The notes below the pieces were generated by a model. It was not told the origin of the DNA. It saw nothing but the letters and a program-made list of their open reading frames with translations, and did no database searches. From Gammaproteobacteria bacterium (lineage in GTDB: Bacteria; Pseudomonadota; Gammaproteobacteria; Steroidobacterales; Steroidobacteraceae): 6,202 nt of DNA. Positions 6,160 to 6,202 of the stretch are shown here, in pieces. Position 1 is the first letter of the stretch; every line of letters starts with the position of its first letter. The position numbers were made by a program, and so were the translations under genes. The DNA is taken from NCBI GenBank assembly GCA_005877965.1, contig VBNP01000189.1, positions 1-6,202 on the forward strand. Reading direction: 5' to 3'.

Positions 6160-6202
6160 GTGGTCCGCTCATTGTTCATCGTCGCGCCCGCCTGGGTCGC
6201 GC
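6160..6202 (+). CDS. dacA: Probable DacA (PBP5-type DD-carboxypeptidase), 5' end only
   Basis: Fourteen codons are visible, from GTG 6160 to the window end: MVRSLFIVAPAWVA, which reads as a signal-peptide start (Arg3, then a hydrophobic core). The frame has no upstream coupling because rlpA ended 74 bases earlier. Identity rests mainly on gene order: in E. coli and relatives dacA follows rlpA. DacA removes the terminal D-Ala from pentapeptides in the periplasm. No catalytic motif lies within the window, and no good ribosome binding site is visible (AAGAT at 6147-6151 is the nearest purine patch), so both the start and the identity remain tentative. A different exported protein cannot be excluded. 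Confidence 0.5.
   Translation, partial: MVRSLFIVAPAWVA

Overview
The window is a dense stretch of a Gram-negative chromosome that encodes the cell-elongation (rod-shape) peptidoglycan machinery. All genes are on the plus strand. Base composition is strongly GC-rich, with G/C-heavy third codon positions and frequent GTG starts. The proteins resemble gammaproteobacterial elongasome proteins: RodA and PBP2 align along most of their length with the E. coli proteins as I remember them. I infer a high-GC gammaproteobacterium but cannot name a genus.

Layout: the 3' part of mreC (1-685, with a long proline-rich repeat tail); mreD (682-1155); a 43-base gap; mrdA/PBP2 (1199-3091); rodA/mrdB (3088-4227); an 8-base gap; an mltB-type lytic transglycosylase (4236-5252); rlpA (5249-6085); a 74-base gap with two mutually exclusive GC hairpins; and the first 14 codons of a gene that is probably dacA (6160 to the window end). 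Three junctions are stop/start overlaps (GTGA, ATGA, GTGA), so the block is very likely one operon with translational coupling. No stretch over 300 bases lacks a gene.

How the genes work together: MreC and MreD link the cytoplasmic MreB filament to the periplasmic synthases. RodA polymerises glycan strands from lipid II and PBP2 cross-links them. MltB and RlpA cleave glycan strands (RlpA prefers strands stripped of stem peptides), and DacA (PBP5) would trim pentapeptides. The order combines the E. coli mre locus with the E. coli mrdA-mrdB-rlpA-dacA locus, with mltB inserted between rodA and rlpA.

I see no mobile element, CRISPR array, RNA gene or undescribed system. The points worth a second look are local: two in-frame tandem repeats in the MreC tail, an altered metal-site-like ligand set in PBP2, a degenerate calcium loop and unclear lipidation in MltB, and the paired hairpins before dacA.
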